Positions 8,365 to 16,580 are shown, counted from the stretch's first letter. The stretch is DNA of 53,560 bases from Pseudomonadota bacterium (GCA_018241995.1 JAFECT010000019.1:1-53560); one strand, 5' to 3'. The notes: a model not told the origin generated them from the sequence alone. Translations and numbers: made by a program.

Positions 8365-9431
8365 ACCCGCGGGGCTCCGGAAACGCCTACGATCCGCGAG
8401 CCCCCAAGGGCCGTGGCTGCCTGGTCTCCGTCTTCAGCGGCGTCGTCACCGTCGCGGTCATCGCCCTTTTGATCGTGGCCGTGGGCGCCTTCGCCCTTCT
8501 GGGCCCCGGCCCGGCCAAGAAGGACACCACCGTGATCCTGCGCCGCGGCTCGGGCGTGGCCGAGATGGCCGCGACCCTGCAGCGCTCGCACGCGATTTCG
8601 TCGGCCGCCCTGTTCCGCTTCGCCGCCGAGGTCTCCGGGGCCGACCGGCATCTGCGCGCCGGCGAGTACGAGGTGAAGGCCCACGCCTCCATCGCCGACG
8701 TCCTGTCGCTGATCGCCAACGGCAAGGTGGTGCGCCACTTCGTGACCCTGCCCGAGGGCCGCACCTCGGCGCAGATGGTGGCGGCGCTCCGCGCCAACGA
8801 CGTGCTGACCGGCGAGGTCGCCGTGCCGCCCGAGGGCTCGCTGCTGCCCGATACCTATGAGGTCACCCGCGGCGACACCCGCGCGAGCGTGATCAAGCGC
8901 ATGCGCGCCGCCCGCGACGCGGTGCTGGCCGACCTCTGGGCGCATCGCCAGCAGGGCCTGCCGTTCAAGACGCCTGAGGAAGCCGTCACCCTGGCCTCCA
9001 TCGTCGAGAAGGAGACCGGCCTGCCGGCCGAGCGGCCCAAGGTGGCGGCGGTCTACATCAACCGCCTGCACAAGGGCATGAAGCTCGACGCCGACCCGAC
9101 CACCATCTACGGCATCTCCAGGGGCGAACCGCTGGGCCGGGGGCTGCGCCAGTCGGAATTGGTCGCGGCCACTCCCTACAACACCTATGTGATCGCCGGC
9201 CTGCCGCCCACGCCCATCGCCAATCCGGGCAGGGCCTCGCTGCAGGCGGTGTTCAACCCCGCGCCGACCCAGGACCTCTACTTCGTCGCCAACGGCACGG
9301 GCGGATCCAGCTTCGCCCCGACCCTGGAAGAGCACGCCAAGAACGTCGCCAAATGGCGCGAGGTCGAGAAGGCTCGCGCCGCGGCCAAGACTCAGGCCAA
9401 AGCCGCAGCCAAGACCACGCCCGCCCGCTGA
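8361..9431 (+). CDS. mltG: Endolytic murein transglycosylase MltG
   Basis: A 356-residue inner-membrane lytic transglycosylase of the YceG/MltG family, which cuts nascent glycan strands and helps set their length. One membrane segment (about residues 21-47) follows a short basic cytoplasmic tail. The catalytic region is LASIVEKETGLPAERPKVA with Glu216, followed by LDADPTTIYGI, and then TPYNTYVIAGLPPTPIANPG. It starts at GTG, sharing four bases with the fabF stop (GTGA). Clustering of mltG with fab genes is a known bacterial arrangement. Confidence 0.93.
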   Translation: MNPRGSGNAYDPRAPKGRGCLVSVFSGVVTVAVIALLIVAVGAFALLGPGPAKKDTTVILRRGSGVAEMAATLQRSHAISSAALFRFAAEVSGADRHLRAGEYEVKAHASIADVLSLIANGKVVRHFVTLPEGRTSAQMVAALRANDVLTGEVAVPPEGSLLPDTYEVTRGDTRASVIKRMRAARDAVLADLWAHRQQGLPFKTPEEAVTLASIVEKETGLPAERPKVAAVYINRLHKGMKLDADPTTIYGISRGEPLGRGLRQSELVAATPYNTYVIAGLPPTPIANPGRASLQAVFNPAPTQDLYFVANGTGGSSFAPTLEEHAKNVAKWREVEKARAAAKTQAKAAAKTTPAR

Positions 9432-9439
9432 GGACGCCT

Positions 9440-10324
9440 ATGCAACTCTCCGGCATGACCGGTTTCGCCCGCGTCGAGGGCTCACACGGCCCGTGGAGCT
9501 GGTCGGTGGAGGCTCGGTCGGTCAACGGGCGCAATCTCGAGGCCCGCTTCCGCGGGCCGCAGGGCTTCGACGGCCTGGAGCGCGCCGTGCGCGAGGCCGC
9601 GCAGAGCCGCTTCCAGCGCGGCCAGATCACCATCGGCCTGCAGGCCCGCCGCGCCGATGCGGCCGGCGCCGCCCGCATCAACACCGAGGCGCTGGACCGC
9701 TATCTCGCCCTGGCCGCCGAACTGGCCAAGGACGGCCGCGCCCAGCCGCCCACCGCCGACGGCCTGCTGTCGCTGAAGGGCGTGATCGAGACCGTTGAAG
9801 AGGACGACGACCCTGAGGCCCGGGCTGCGGTCGAGGCGGCGATGGCCGCCAGCATCGCTTCGGCCCTGGATCAGCTGAAGGTCGCCCGCCTGCAGGAAGG
9901 CGCCGCCCTGACGCCGGTGCTGTCCGGCGCGGTCGACCGCATCGAGGCCCTGGTCGCCCAGGCTGAGACCGAGGCCACCGCCCAGACCACCGCCATCCGC
10001 GAGCGCTTCTCGCGCCGTCTGGCCGAACTGCTCGGCGACACCTCGGCCATGGACGAGCGCATCGTGCAGGAGGCGGCGGTTCTGGCGACCAAGGCCGACG
10101 TGCGCGAGGAGCTGGACCGCCTGGCCAGCCACGTCGCCGCCGCGCGAGGGCTGATCGGTGGAGGTGGGGCGGCGGGGCGCAAGCTCGACTTCCTGGCGCA
10201 GGAATTCATGCGCGAGGCCAACACCCTGTGCTCGAAGTCGGCCACCACCGTCTTGACCGCGACCGGCCTGGACCTCAAAGCGGTGATCGAACAGCTTCGC
10301 GAACAGATTCAGAATGTCGAGTGA
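9440..10324 (+). CDS. yicC: YicC-family endoribonuclease
   Basis: A 294-residue YicC/YloC protein, opening with MTGFARVEG after a short MQLSG leader and ending with the DUF1732 segment ELDRLASHVAAARGLIGGGG...REANTLCSKSAT. Family members are reported as RNA-cleaving or RNA-decay factors. The start at 9440 is chosen because the diagnostic MTGFAR follows and GAGGAC precedes it; the upstream in-frame extension reads through the end of mltG. The last 11 bases overlap gmk, a pairing found in many bacteria. Confidence 0.88.
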   Translation: MQLSGMTGFARVEGSHGPWSWSVEARSVNGRNLEARFRGPQGFDGLERAVREAAQSRFQRGQITIGLQARRADAAGAARINTEALDRYLALAAELAKDGRAQPPTADGLLSLKGVIETVEEDDDPEARAAVEAAMAASIASALDQLKVARLQEGAALTPVLSGAVDRIEALVAQAETEATAQTTAIRERFSRRLAELLGDTSAMDERIVQEAAVLATKADVREELDRLASHVAAARGLIGGGGAAGRKLDFLAQEFMREANTLCSKSATTVLTATGLDLKAVIEQLREQIQNVE

Positions 10325-10958
10325 GGAACGCCGCCCGCGCCGGGGCTTCATGCTGGCGGTCTCCAGCCCTTCGGGGGCGGGCAAGACCTCGCTGTGCCGG
10401 CGCCTGACCTCGGACCACGAGCACCTGATCCTGTCGATCTCGGTGACCACGCGCGGGCCCCGGCCGGGCGAAGAGCATGGGCGCGAATACCACTTCATCA
10501 CCGACGCCGAGTTCGACCGGCTGCTGGAGCAGGACGCCCTGCTGGAGTGGGCCGAGGTCCACGGCGCCCGCTACGGCTCGCCGCGCCTGCCCATCGAGCA
10601 GGCCCTGGCCGACGGCGAGGACATCCTGTTCGACATCGACTGGCAGGGCGCCGGCAAGATCGCCGCGCGCGCGCCGCTGGATACGGTGCGGGTGTTCGTG
10701 ATGCCGCCCTCGATGAGCGAACTGTCGCGGCGCCTCTACGCCCGCGCCCAGGACAATCCCGACGTGATCGAACGGCGCCTGCGCAACGCCAAGGGCGAGA
10801 TCGCCCAGTGGGGCCAGTACGACTACATCATCGTCAACGACGACTTCGACCGCTCCTACGCCGAGTTCGCCCACATCTACCACGCCGAGCGCAGCCGCCG
10901 GCAAAGGAACCTGTGGCTCTCCGGCTATGTGGACGGCCTGATGAACGAGCCGGTCTGA
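10314..10958 (+). CDS. gmk: Guanylate kinase
   Basis: A 214-residue kinase phosphorylating GMP to GDP. The P-loop SSPSGAGKTS covers residues 17-26. The GMP-binding segment SVTTRGPRPGEEHGREYHF and later DIDWQGAGKI are classic Gmk motifs, and ERRLRNAKGEI is in the lid. Normal length. It overlaps the yicC 3' end by 11 bases and is therefore probably coupled to it. It supplies GDP/GTP, and thereby connects to the SpoT alarmone pathway encoded about 8 kb away. Confidence 0.95.
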   Translation: MSSEERRPRRGFMLAVSSPSGAGKTSLCRRLTSDHEHLILSISVTTRGPRPGEEHGREYHFITDAEFDRLLEQDALLEWAEVHGARYGSPRLPIEQALADGEDILFDIDWQGAGKIAARAPLDTVRVFVMPPSMSELSRRLYARAQDNPDVIERRLRNAKGEIAQWGQYDYIIVNDDFDRSYAEFAHIYHAERSRRQRNLWLSGYVDGLMNEPV

Positions 10959-10981
10959 GCCGCTTTCTTGGAGTGACGCAT

Positions 10982-11305
10982 ATGCTGGGCGTGATCGCGG
11001 GAGTGGTTCTGATGGCCGGCGCGCCGGCGACGGCGGGCGCCCGCTGGCTCGACACCAGCGAGGGGCATTCCCTGGCCGATCCGGCGCGCTGCGTGGACGT
11101 GCGCAGCATCAGGAAGGACGACAAGGGCCTGACCTGGTACCGCCAGACCGAGTGCTCGACCCGCAAGGAGATCAGCACCGACGGCGTCGATTGCGCGACC
11201 CTGAAGGCCTACTACCACGACAAGGCGGGCGCCCTGCAGGAGAACCCCTACCGCAAGGACAGTCCCTACGGCGTGATGGTCGCCTGGGTCTGCGCTCGCA
11301 AATAG
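10982..11305 (+). CDS. Small secreted hypothetical protein
   Basis: A 107-residue protein with an N-terminal signal peptide (MLGVIAGVVLMAGAPATAGA). The mature part has four cysteines (in ARCVDVRS, QTECSTRKE, GVDCATLK and AWVCARK), enough for two disulfides, which fits an exported protein. The start is ATG 10982, preceded by CTTGGAGTGACG. No family recognised. It follows gmk by 23 bp and may share its transcript. Confidence 0.65.
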   Translation: MLGVIAGVVLMAGAPATAGARWLDTSEGHSLADPARCVDVRSIRKDDKGLTWYRQTECSTRKEISTDGVDCATLKAYYHDKAGALQENPYRKDSPYGVMVAWVCARK

Positions 11306-11393
11306 GCGGCTCGTCGCATCAGGGCTGGAGCCCAAGCGCTGCCGGAGTCATGATCCGCCCCTGGCTGAACAGCCTGACCGGAGGATCGAGACC

Positions 11394-11756
11394 ATGAACG
11401 CGACCGTATTGGGCCTGCTCCTTTTGGGGGTGTTCGGTGGCGTGCCGCAGGACGCGCATAAGCAGCTGGCGGTGTTCAACGATACCAAGGCCCCGGTGGA
11501 CCTCCAGGTCGAGGGCCTGGGCCACGTCAGCCTGGCCGCCGGCGGCTCGGCCGTGATCCCGGTGCCGGAATATGGGGCGCACACGTTCTCCGCCCAGGTC
11601 GGCAGCCGCAACTTCGCCAGCACCTACAACCTGGGCGCCGCCGAGGGGCTGTTCCAGCCGCCGGCGCAGGTCAGCTGGTGCGTGGCCGTGCAGCGCATCG
11701 GCGTGATCCTGCTGGCGCGCCAGGAATGCCTGCACCGGCTGAAGAAGCTGCCCTGA
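11394..11756 (+). CDS. Small exported hypothetical protein
   Basis: A 120-residue protein. The first 15 residues are hydrophobic (MNATVLGLLLLGVFG), probably a signal or anchor. The rest reads like a small beta-sandwich (QLAVFNDTKAPVDLQVEG, VIPVPEYGAHTFSAQVG). Two cysteines near the end may pair. CGGAGGATCGAG is a good ribosome-binding site. Its 3' end overlaps the GNAT gene by 31 bases. No family recognised. Confidence 0.65.
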   Translation: MNATVLGLLLLGVFGGVPQDAHKQLAVFNDTKAPVDLQVEGLGHVSLAAGGSAVIPVPEYGAHTFSAQVGSRNFASTYNLGAAEGLFQPPAQVSWCVAVQRIGVILLARQECLHRLKKLP

Positions 11757-12511
11757 CAGCGCTGCTCTCCGCCGCCGACGTCGAGGCGATCGAACGCGCC
11801 ACCCTGGCCGCCCTGCCGCCGCTGAGGCTGGTGGCGGACGACGGCTGGCTGCTGGCCGAGAACGCGGGCGCGGTCTCGCGCGTGAACAGCGTCCTGCCGC
11901 TCAGCGCCGGCGCCGATCCGCTCGGCAAAAAGATTGAGCGCGCCTGCGCCTTCTATGCCGCCGCGGGCCTGCCGCCGGCCTTCCGCGTCTCACCCTGGTC
12001 CGCGCCACAGGCCTTGGCCTCGGCGCTTGAGGCGATGGGTTTCGCGCCGAACATGCGCACTTCGGTCATGGTCGCTTCCGCCGAGGCGGTGGCCGAGCGA
12101 CTGACGAACGCGACTCCGGCTGAGCAGGTCGCAGCGCCCGACGAAGGTTGGGCCGCGCTGTTCCTGGGCCCCGGCGTTGACCCGGCCGAGGGCTCGGCCC
12201 GGCTGGCGACCCTGGCGCGGGGGCAGGGGGCAGTGTTCGCTCGCAGGCGCGAGGGCGAGGCGACGGTGGCCGTCGGGGCGGCGGGCGTACGTGACGGCTG
12301 GGCCGGCCTGCACGGCATGCGCACAGCGTCGGATCACCGGCGGCGCGGTCACGCGAGCGCTGTGGTGGCGGCCTTGGTCGCCGGCGCGCGCCGGGCCGGG
12401 GCGGAGCGGCTGTTCCTGCAGGTCGAGGCGGTCAACGCCGGCGCCATCGCGCTCTATGAGCGTCTGGGGTTTGTTGAGGCCTATGACTACAGCTACTGGC
12501 GGCCGGCCTAG
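11726..12511 (+). CDS. GNAT-family N-acetyltransferase
   Basis: A 261-residue protein whose C-terminal 100 residues form a GNAT fold. The acetyl-CoA loop is SDHRRRGHASAVVAAL (an RRxGxA variant), and the closing strand and helix are NAGAIALYERLGFVEAYDYSYW. The N-terminal half is a degenerate GNAT-like region (RATLAALPPLRLVADDGW). Substrate unknown. ATG 11726 is the first plausible start and lies inside the end of the preceding gene, suggesting coupling. Its stop shares the palindromic CTAG with the stop of the convergent gene. Confidence 0.8.
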   Translation: MPAPAEEAALTALLSAADVEAIERATLAALPPLRLVADDGWLLAENAGAVSRVNSVLPLSAGADPLGKKIERACAFYAAAGLPPAFRVSPWSAPQALASALEAMGFAPNMRTSVMVASAEAVAERLTNATPAEQVAAPDEGWAALFLGPGVDPAEGSARLATLARGQGAVFARRREGEATVAVGAAGVRDGWAGLHGMRTASDHRRRGHASAVVAALVAGARRAGAERLFLQVEAVNAGAIALYERLGFVEAYDYSYWRPA

Positions 12512-12822
12512 GCGGCGGTCTTGGGTCGGCGCGAGGCGATGAAGGCGCCCAGGATGGTCAGGGCGAAGCCGCCGTCGGGCGTACGGCTGAGCCACGCGCG
12601 GGCGATCGACTGCTGCGCGGCCTCCGCGTCCTCGACCCGGGCCAGGCGTCCCCCGGCCTTGGAGACCGCGGCCAGCACCGCCAGATGACGGCTTTCAGGC
12701 GGGGGCGTGTCTTCCGGCGCGTACTCGACCTCGGACAGCCACGCGCCGCGCGCCAGCGTGCCGCAAAGCGCGACTTGCTTTGAATTCAAGCTGTTCGAGG
12801 AAACCACGCGCACATCCCCCAT
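12508..12822 (-). CDS. Hypothetical protein
   Basis: A 104-residue soluble protein with no recognised family. Its sequence (SRHLAVLAAVSKAGGRLARVEDAEAAQQ...TILGAFIASRR) suggests helices, and codon usage fits the neighbours. Convergent with the GNAT gene; the two stop codons overlap through a CTAG. No convincing Shine-Dalgarno precedes the ATG at 12822. Confidence 0.5.
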   Translation of the reverse strand: MGDVRVVSSNSLNSKQVALCGTLARGAWLSEVEYAPEDTPPPESRHLAVLAAVSKAGGRLARVEDAEAAQQSIARAWLSRTPDGGFALTILGAFIASRRPKTAA

Positions 12823-12886
12823 GCTTGAGGGACGACACCGACGCGCCGCTCCCTCACTCCCCGAGGCGGAATATGTCAGAAAAAAG

Positions 12887-13522
12887 TCAGAGTAGCGATT
12901 GGGCGCGTCGAAACACCGCTTCGAACATCTCGGGCGTCAGGCGGCCGGTGTTCGTGTTGAGCCGGGAGCAGTGATAGCTGTTGATCAGGCGATAGGGCCC
13001 GACCTCCGCCTCCACCGCATGGCCCGCGCCGGCCGCATTAGCCTTGGCGCCCAGCGCTTTCAGCACATTGCGGCGTGACACGTCGCCTAAGGTCACAATC
13101 ACCTTGAGTTTCGGCAGGGCCGCGATCCGCGCCGCCAGGAACGGGCGGCAGGTCGCTTCCTCGACCGGCAGCGGCTTGTTGCCGGGCGGGGCGCAGCGCA
13201 CCGCATTGGTGATCATGCAGTCGTGAAGCTTGAGGTCGTCGTCCGGTCGCGCCTCATAGGTCCCGGTGGCGAAACCCAGCTTCTTCAGGGTCGCGTAGAG
13301 CAGCCAGCCCGCCCCGTCGCCGGTGAAGGGGCGTCCCGTCCGGTTGGCCCCGCCACGTCCGGGCGCCAGGCCCGCGACCAGCAGGCGCGCGTCGGGGTCG
13401 CCCCACGACGCCACCGCCCCGTTGAACCAGTTGGGCTCCTTGGCCTCGTTGTCGTGGCGGTACTCGACCAGCCGTGGACACAGCGGGCACTTGGGCGGCG
13501 CCTCCGGAGGAACGACCGCCAT
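12887..13522 (-). CDS. Family 5 uracil-DNA glycosylase (UDGb)
   Basis: A 211-residue iron-sulfur uracil-DNA glycosylase that removes uracil and related deaminated bases from DNA. Motif A is GLAPGRGGANRTGRPFTGD, which has the type-5 Ala-Pro where family 1 has Asp/Gln chemistry. The C-terminal YHCSRLNTNTGRLT supplies the other active-site motif. Cys12, Cys15, Cys110 and Cys125 (CPLC, AVRC, EATC) are the expected 4Fe-4S ligands. The start overlaps the stop of the upstream NYN gene (ATGA), so the two are co-translated. Confidence 0.9.
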   Translation of the reverse strand: MAVVPPEAPPKCPLCPRLVEYRHDNEAKEPNWFNGAVASWGDPDARLLVAGLAPGRGGANRTGRPFTGDGAGWLLYATLKKLGFATGTYEARPDDDLKLHDCMITNAVRCAPPGNKPLPVEEATCRPFLAARIAALPKLKVIVTLGDVSRRNVLKALGAKANAAGAGHAVEAEVGPYRLINSYHCSRLNTNTGRLTPEMFEAVFRRAQSLL

Positions 13523-14133
13523 CAGATCTCGTCTTCGGCTTCGAGCTCGGCCGGCGTGCGGCCGCCCTCCTGCAGGAAGCGCGGGTTGTGGCCCTGGTTG
13601 GCCTGGCGCGGGCGGCCGACGATGGAGGCCAGGTCGGCCAGTTCGACGAAGGTGTCCGCCTGACGGCGCAGGTCGTCCGACGCCAGCGGCGGCTGGGACT
13701 TCACGGTCGAGACCACGGTCACGCGCACGCCCTTGGCCTGCACCGCCTCCACCAGCCGGCGGAAGTCGCCGTCGCCGGAGAACAGCACCAGGTGGTCGGC
13801 GTGGTTGGCCATCTCCAGCATGTCCACCGCGATCTCGATGTCCATGTCGCCGCGCCAGCGCCGGCGGCCCTGGCTGTCGGTGTATTCGCGCGCGGTCTTC
13901 GTCACCAGGGTGAAGCCGTTGTAGTCCAGCCAGTCGACCAGCGGCCGGATCGGCGAGTAGTCGTCGCCCTCGACGATGGCGGTGTAGTAGTAGGCGCGGA
14001 TCAGGATGCCGCGCTTGCGGAACTCATCCAGCAGCTTCTTGTAGTCGATATCGAAATTCAGGCCCTTGGCCGCGGAATAGAGGTTCGCGCCGTCGATGAA
14101 CAGCGCGATGCGGTCGGTGGGGTAAAAGGTCAT
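13522..14133 (-). CDS. NYN-domain (LabA/DUF88) protein, putative RNase
   Basis: A 203-residue NYN-domain protein of the LabA/DUF88 type, a PIN-like nuclease fold. Acidic residues expected at the metal site are Asp14 (LFIDGANLY), Asp96/Asp98 (RGDMDIEIAVDML) and Asp121/Asp123 (LFSGDGDFRRL). The C-terminal 40 residues are polar and probably unstructured. It forms a two-gene unit with the UDG through an ATGA overlap, and its start codon is only 9 bp from that of the divergent folK. Confidence 0.85.
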   Translation of the reverse strand: MTFYPTDRIALFIDGANLYSAAKGLNFDIDYKKLLDEFRKRGILIRAYYYTAIVEGDDYSPIRPLVDWLDYNGFTLVTKTAREYTDSQGRRRWRGDMDIEIAVDMLEMANHADHLVLFSGDGDFRRLVEAVQAKGVRVTVVSTVKSQPPLASDDLRRQADTFVELADLASIVGRPRQANQGHNPRFLQEGGRTPAELEAEDEI

Positions 14134-14142
14134 GCGGGTCTA

Positions 14143-14670
14143 ATGTCCGTAAGCGATGAATGGAAACTGCAGGCGCTCGACGACGCGATTGTCGTGGCCC
14201 TCGGTTCAAATCTGAAAGGCGTCTATCCGTCTGTTCAAATGCTGCTCGAGGCGGCGCTGGAAGCCTTCCCCCACGAAGGATTCCGGGTCGTCACGCGGTC
14301 GTCTTGGTGGCGGTCCAAAGCCTGGCCCGACCCCACCGGTCCGGCTTACCTCAACGGCGTCGCCATTGTCGAGACGGCGCACGCCCCGCTCGAAGCCCTG
14401 GCCGCCCTCGCGCGCATCGAGCATCGCTTCGGGCGTGATCGGGGGGAGCGGAATGCGGCGCGGACGCTCGACCTGGACCTGATCGCCTGGGGGCGCGAAA
14501 TCCTCGAAACCGAAGCCTTGACCCTGCCGCATCCGCGCGCGGCGGAGCGCCGCTTCGTGATGGGTCCGCTGGCCGAGATCGCGCCGGGGTGGCGGCACCC
14601 GGTGAGCGGGGAGGGGCCTTTGAGCTTGGCGGAGAAGGCCAGCGTGGGGATGGATGCGAGCCGGTGCTAG
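14143..14670 (+). CDS. folK: 6-hydroxymethyl-dihydropterin pyrophosphokinase
   Basis: A 175-residue HPPK that pyrophosphorylates 6-hydroxymethyl-7,8-dihydropterin in folate synthesis. Motifs: VVALGSNLKG at the N-terminus, SSWWRSKAWPDPTGPAYLNG, ARIEHRFGRDRGERNAARTLDLDLI with the Mg-binding Asp pair, and LPHPRAAERRFVMGPLAEI. ATG 14143 is chosen because the reading frame upstream runs through the antisense of the NYN gene. Only 9 bp separates it from the NYN start, so each promoter must lie inside the opposing coding sequence. Confidence 0.92.
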   Translation: MSVSDEWKLQALDDAIVVALGSNLKGVYPSVQMLLEAALEAFPHEGFRVVTRSSWWRSKAWPDPTGPAYLNGVAIVETAHAPLEALAALARIEHRFGRDRGERNAARTLDLDLIAWGREILETEALTLPHPRAAERRFVMGPLAEIAPGWRHPVSGEGPLSLAEKASVGMDASRC

Positions 14671-14755
14671 GGCCGCGCGAGGGCGAGGTTTAGATACGTT
14701 GACGGTACGGGCAGCTCGGCGCCCAGCGAGCTTTTTAAGCAGTGGGACTAATGAA

Positions 14756-14995
14756 ATGGATAGGGACCTCGCGCTCCTGGTGGCGCTGACAGCGTTTCGA
14801 AGTGCAACAAGCCTCGGGGAATTGGTCGAGGTAGTTGAAAAGTATTCAGGTGATAAGAAGCACGAATATGTGCAGGCTATTGCGTCGTCTTCGGCGCTGG
14901 TCATGCGCAAGCTTCTGGATCCAATATACGCGGAATTCCCTGATATTAGGGAGCAGATTGAGTTTCGGATCGAAAGATACGGAAGAGCATTCTAG
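14756..14995 (+). CDS. Small hypothetical protein of atypical composition
   Basis: A 79-residue, mostly helical protein (MDRDLALLVALTAFRSATSL...MRKLLDPIYAEFPDIREQ). Codon usage is visibly more AT-rich (GAA, AAA, ATA, ATT) than the flanking genes. ATG 14756 is preferred; there is no good Shine-Dalgarno and a competing ATG in another frame lies 5 bases upstream. No family recognised. It may be a recently acquired fragment between folK and the decarboxylase operon. Confidence 0.5.
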   Translation: MDRDLALLVALTAFRSATSLGELVEVVEKYSGDKKHEYVQAIASSSALVMRKLLDPIYAEFPDIREQIEFRIERYGRAF

Positions 14996-15026
14996 GGGCG
15001 TCTGCGACCCCGCCGCGCCCCCGCCG

Positions 15027-15042
15027 GTAAACCACCATTAAC
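15027..15042 (+). promoter_or_regulatory. Candidate CtrA box upstream of the decarboxylase operon
   Basis: GTAA-ACCACCA-TTAAC matches the CtrA consensus TTAA-N7-TTAAC except for the first base. It lies 40 bp before the mini-ORF and 78 bp before the decarboxylase start, in a 124-bp intergenic gap. CtrA is the cell-cycle response regulator of Caulobacterales; binding here is inferred from sequence only. Confidence 0.4.
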
Positions 15043-15081
15043 CATAGCCGTGCGCGACTGGGCCTAGCTCAGGAGTCGCGC

Positions 15082-15123
15082 GTGCCCCGTTCTTTTTCCG
15101 TCCTGCTCGAGGCGCGTCCTTGA
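15082..15123 (+). CDS. 13-codon upstream ORF coupled to the decarboxylase
   Basis: GTG-initiated frame of 13 residues (MPRSFSVLLEARP) with an AGGAG Shine-Dalgarno at 15071-15075, six bases before the GTG. Its TGA overlaps the TTG start of the next gene (TTGA). The TTG itself has only a weak ribosome-binding site, so termination of this mini-ORF may reload ribosomes for the decarboxylase. It might be a leader peptide rather than a functional protein. Confidence 0.35.
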   Translation: MPRSFSVLLEARP

Positions 15124-16580
15124 CCCCGCCCGCGCCGCCGGAACAGGGCGTAAGCCTCGATCCGCAGGATTGGAACGCGTTCCGCGCCCAGGCGCGCCGG
15201 ATGCTCGAGGACGCGCTGGACCACGTGGAACAGGTCGCTTCAGGCCCCGTGTGGCGCGCCCCGCCGGCCGAGGCTCGGGCGCGGTTCGAGCAGGCCAGCC
15301 CCGCTGCCCCGGCCGAGCTCGCCGAGACACACCAGCGCCTGCTGACCGACCTGCTGCCCTATTCCAGCGGCAACGGGCATCCGGCCTTCATGGGCTGGGT
15401 GCAGGGGGCGGGGACGCCGGTCGGGATGATGGGCGAGCTGATGGCCGCGGCCATGAACGCCAATCTCGGCGGGCGCGACCACATGCCCATCGCGGTGGAG
15501 CGCCAGATCGGCCTCTGGGCGCGCGAATGGTTCAGGTTCCCGGAGACCTCGGAGGGCCTGTTCGTCACCGGCGCCTCCATGGCCAATTTTATGGGCGTGC
15601 TGGCGGCGCGGACGCGCGCGGTCGGGGCAGACGTCCGCCGCAGCGGGGTCGCGGAGCTGAAGCGTCCGCTCACGGCTTACGTCGCGCGCACCGCGCACGG
15701 CTGCATCGCCCGGGCCATGGACATGGCGGGCCTGGGGTCGACCGCGCTGCGCCTGATCGAGACCGACCAGCATCACCGCATCAACTTGGCTCAACTGCGG
15801 GAGGCCATCGCTGCGGACCGCGCGGCCGGAATGCAGCCGTTCCTCGTCGTCGGCACGGCGGGCACGGTGGATGTCGGGGCGGTCGATGTTCTTGAAGGCC
15901 TGGCCGACATCGCTCTTCGCGAAGACCTGTGGCTCCACATCGATGGGGCGCTGGCGGCGCTGGGCGTGCTGTCGCCCGCGGTCGCGCCGCTGCTGGCCGG
16001 GATCGAGCGGGCCGATTCCATCGCCTTCGATTTTCACAAGTGGGGTCAGGTCCCCTACGACGCCGGCTACTTCCTGGCCCGTGACGGCGAGCGCCTGCGC
16101 GATACCTTCGCCTCACCTGCCGCCTATCTGCGCCGCGACGGGCGCGGACTGGCCGGCGGCGATTTCTGGCCCTGCGACTACGGGCCGGACCTGTCGCGGG
16201 GCTTCCGGGCGCTGAAGACCTGGCTGACCTTCACCACGCTCGGGACCGACGCCATCGGCGCCGCGATCGCGCGCACCTGCGAGCTCGCCCGGATGCTGGC
16301 GCGCGAGGTGGAGGCCCGGCCGGAGCTGGAGCTTCTGGCGCCCGTCGCGCTCAACATCGTCTGCTTTCGGCATCTCGGCGCAGACGCCGATACGCTCAAC
16401 GCCGAGATCGTGGCCGAGCTGCACGAGAGCGGCCGCGCCGCGCCGTCGCTGACCACCATCGGCGGCAAGATCGCCATCCGCGCCGCCATCGTGAACCATC
16501 GCACCGGCCCCGCCGACATTCTCAACCTGGTCGAAGGCGTGCTCGACACGGCTCGCGGCCTCGCGCGCCGCGTCGCTTGA
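15120..16580 (+). CDS. PLP-dependent group II amino-acid decarboxylase
   Basis: A 486-residue fold-type I PLP enzyme of the aromatic-amino-acid/glutamate decarboxylase family. Expected active-site residues are His193 (RTAHGCIARAMDMAG, ring stacking), Asp275 (WLHIDGALA, pyridine nitrogen) and Lys307 (FDFHKWGQVPYD, Schiff base). The HIDGAL segment differs from the usual HVDAAY, hinting at an unusual substrate. The start is TTG, overlapping the stop of a mini-ORF. The TGA overlaps the TTG start of the ATP-grasp gene (TTGA), so the operon is coupled at both ends. Substrate unknown; it should produce an amine. Confidence 0.85.
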   Translation: MTPPAPPEQGVSLDPQDWNAFRAQARRMLEDALDHVEQVASGPVWRAPPAEARARFEQASPAAPAELAETHQRLLTDLLPYSSGNGHPAFMGWVQGAGTPVGMMGELMAAAMNANLGGRDHMPIAVERQIGLWAREWFRFPETSEGLFVTGASMANFMGVLAARTRAVGADVRRSGVAELKRPLTAYVARTAHGCIARAMDMAGLGSTALRLIETDQHHRINLAQLREAIAADRAAGMQPFLVVGTAGTVDVGAVDVLEGLADIALREDLWLHIDGALAALGVLSPAVAPLLAGIERADSIAFDFHKWGQVPYDAGYFLARDGERLRDTFASPAAYLRRDGRGLAGGDFWPCDYGPDLSRGFRALKTWLTFTTLGTDAIGAAIARTCELARMLAREVEARPELELLAPVALNIVCFRHLGADADTLNAEIVAELHESGRAAPSLTTIGGKIAIRAAIVNHRTGPADILNLVEGVLDTARGLARRVA

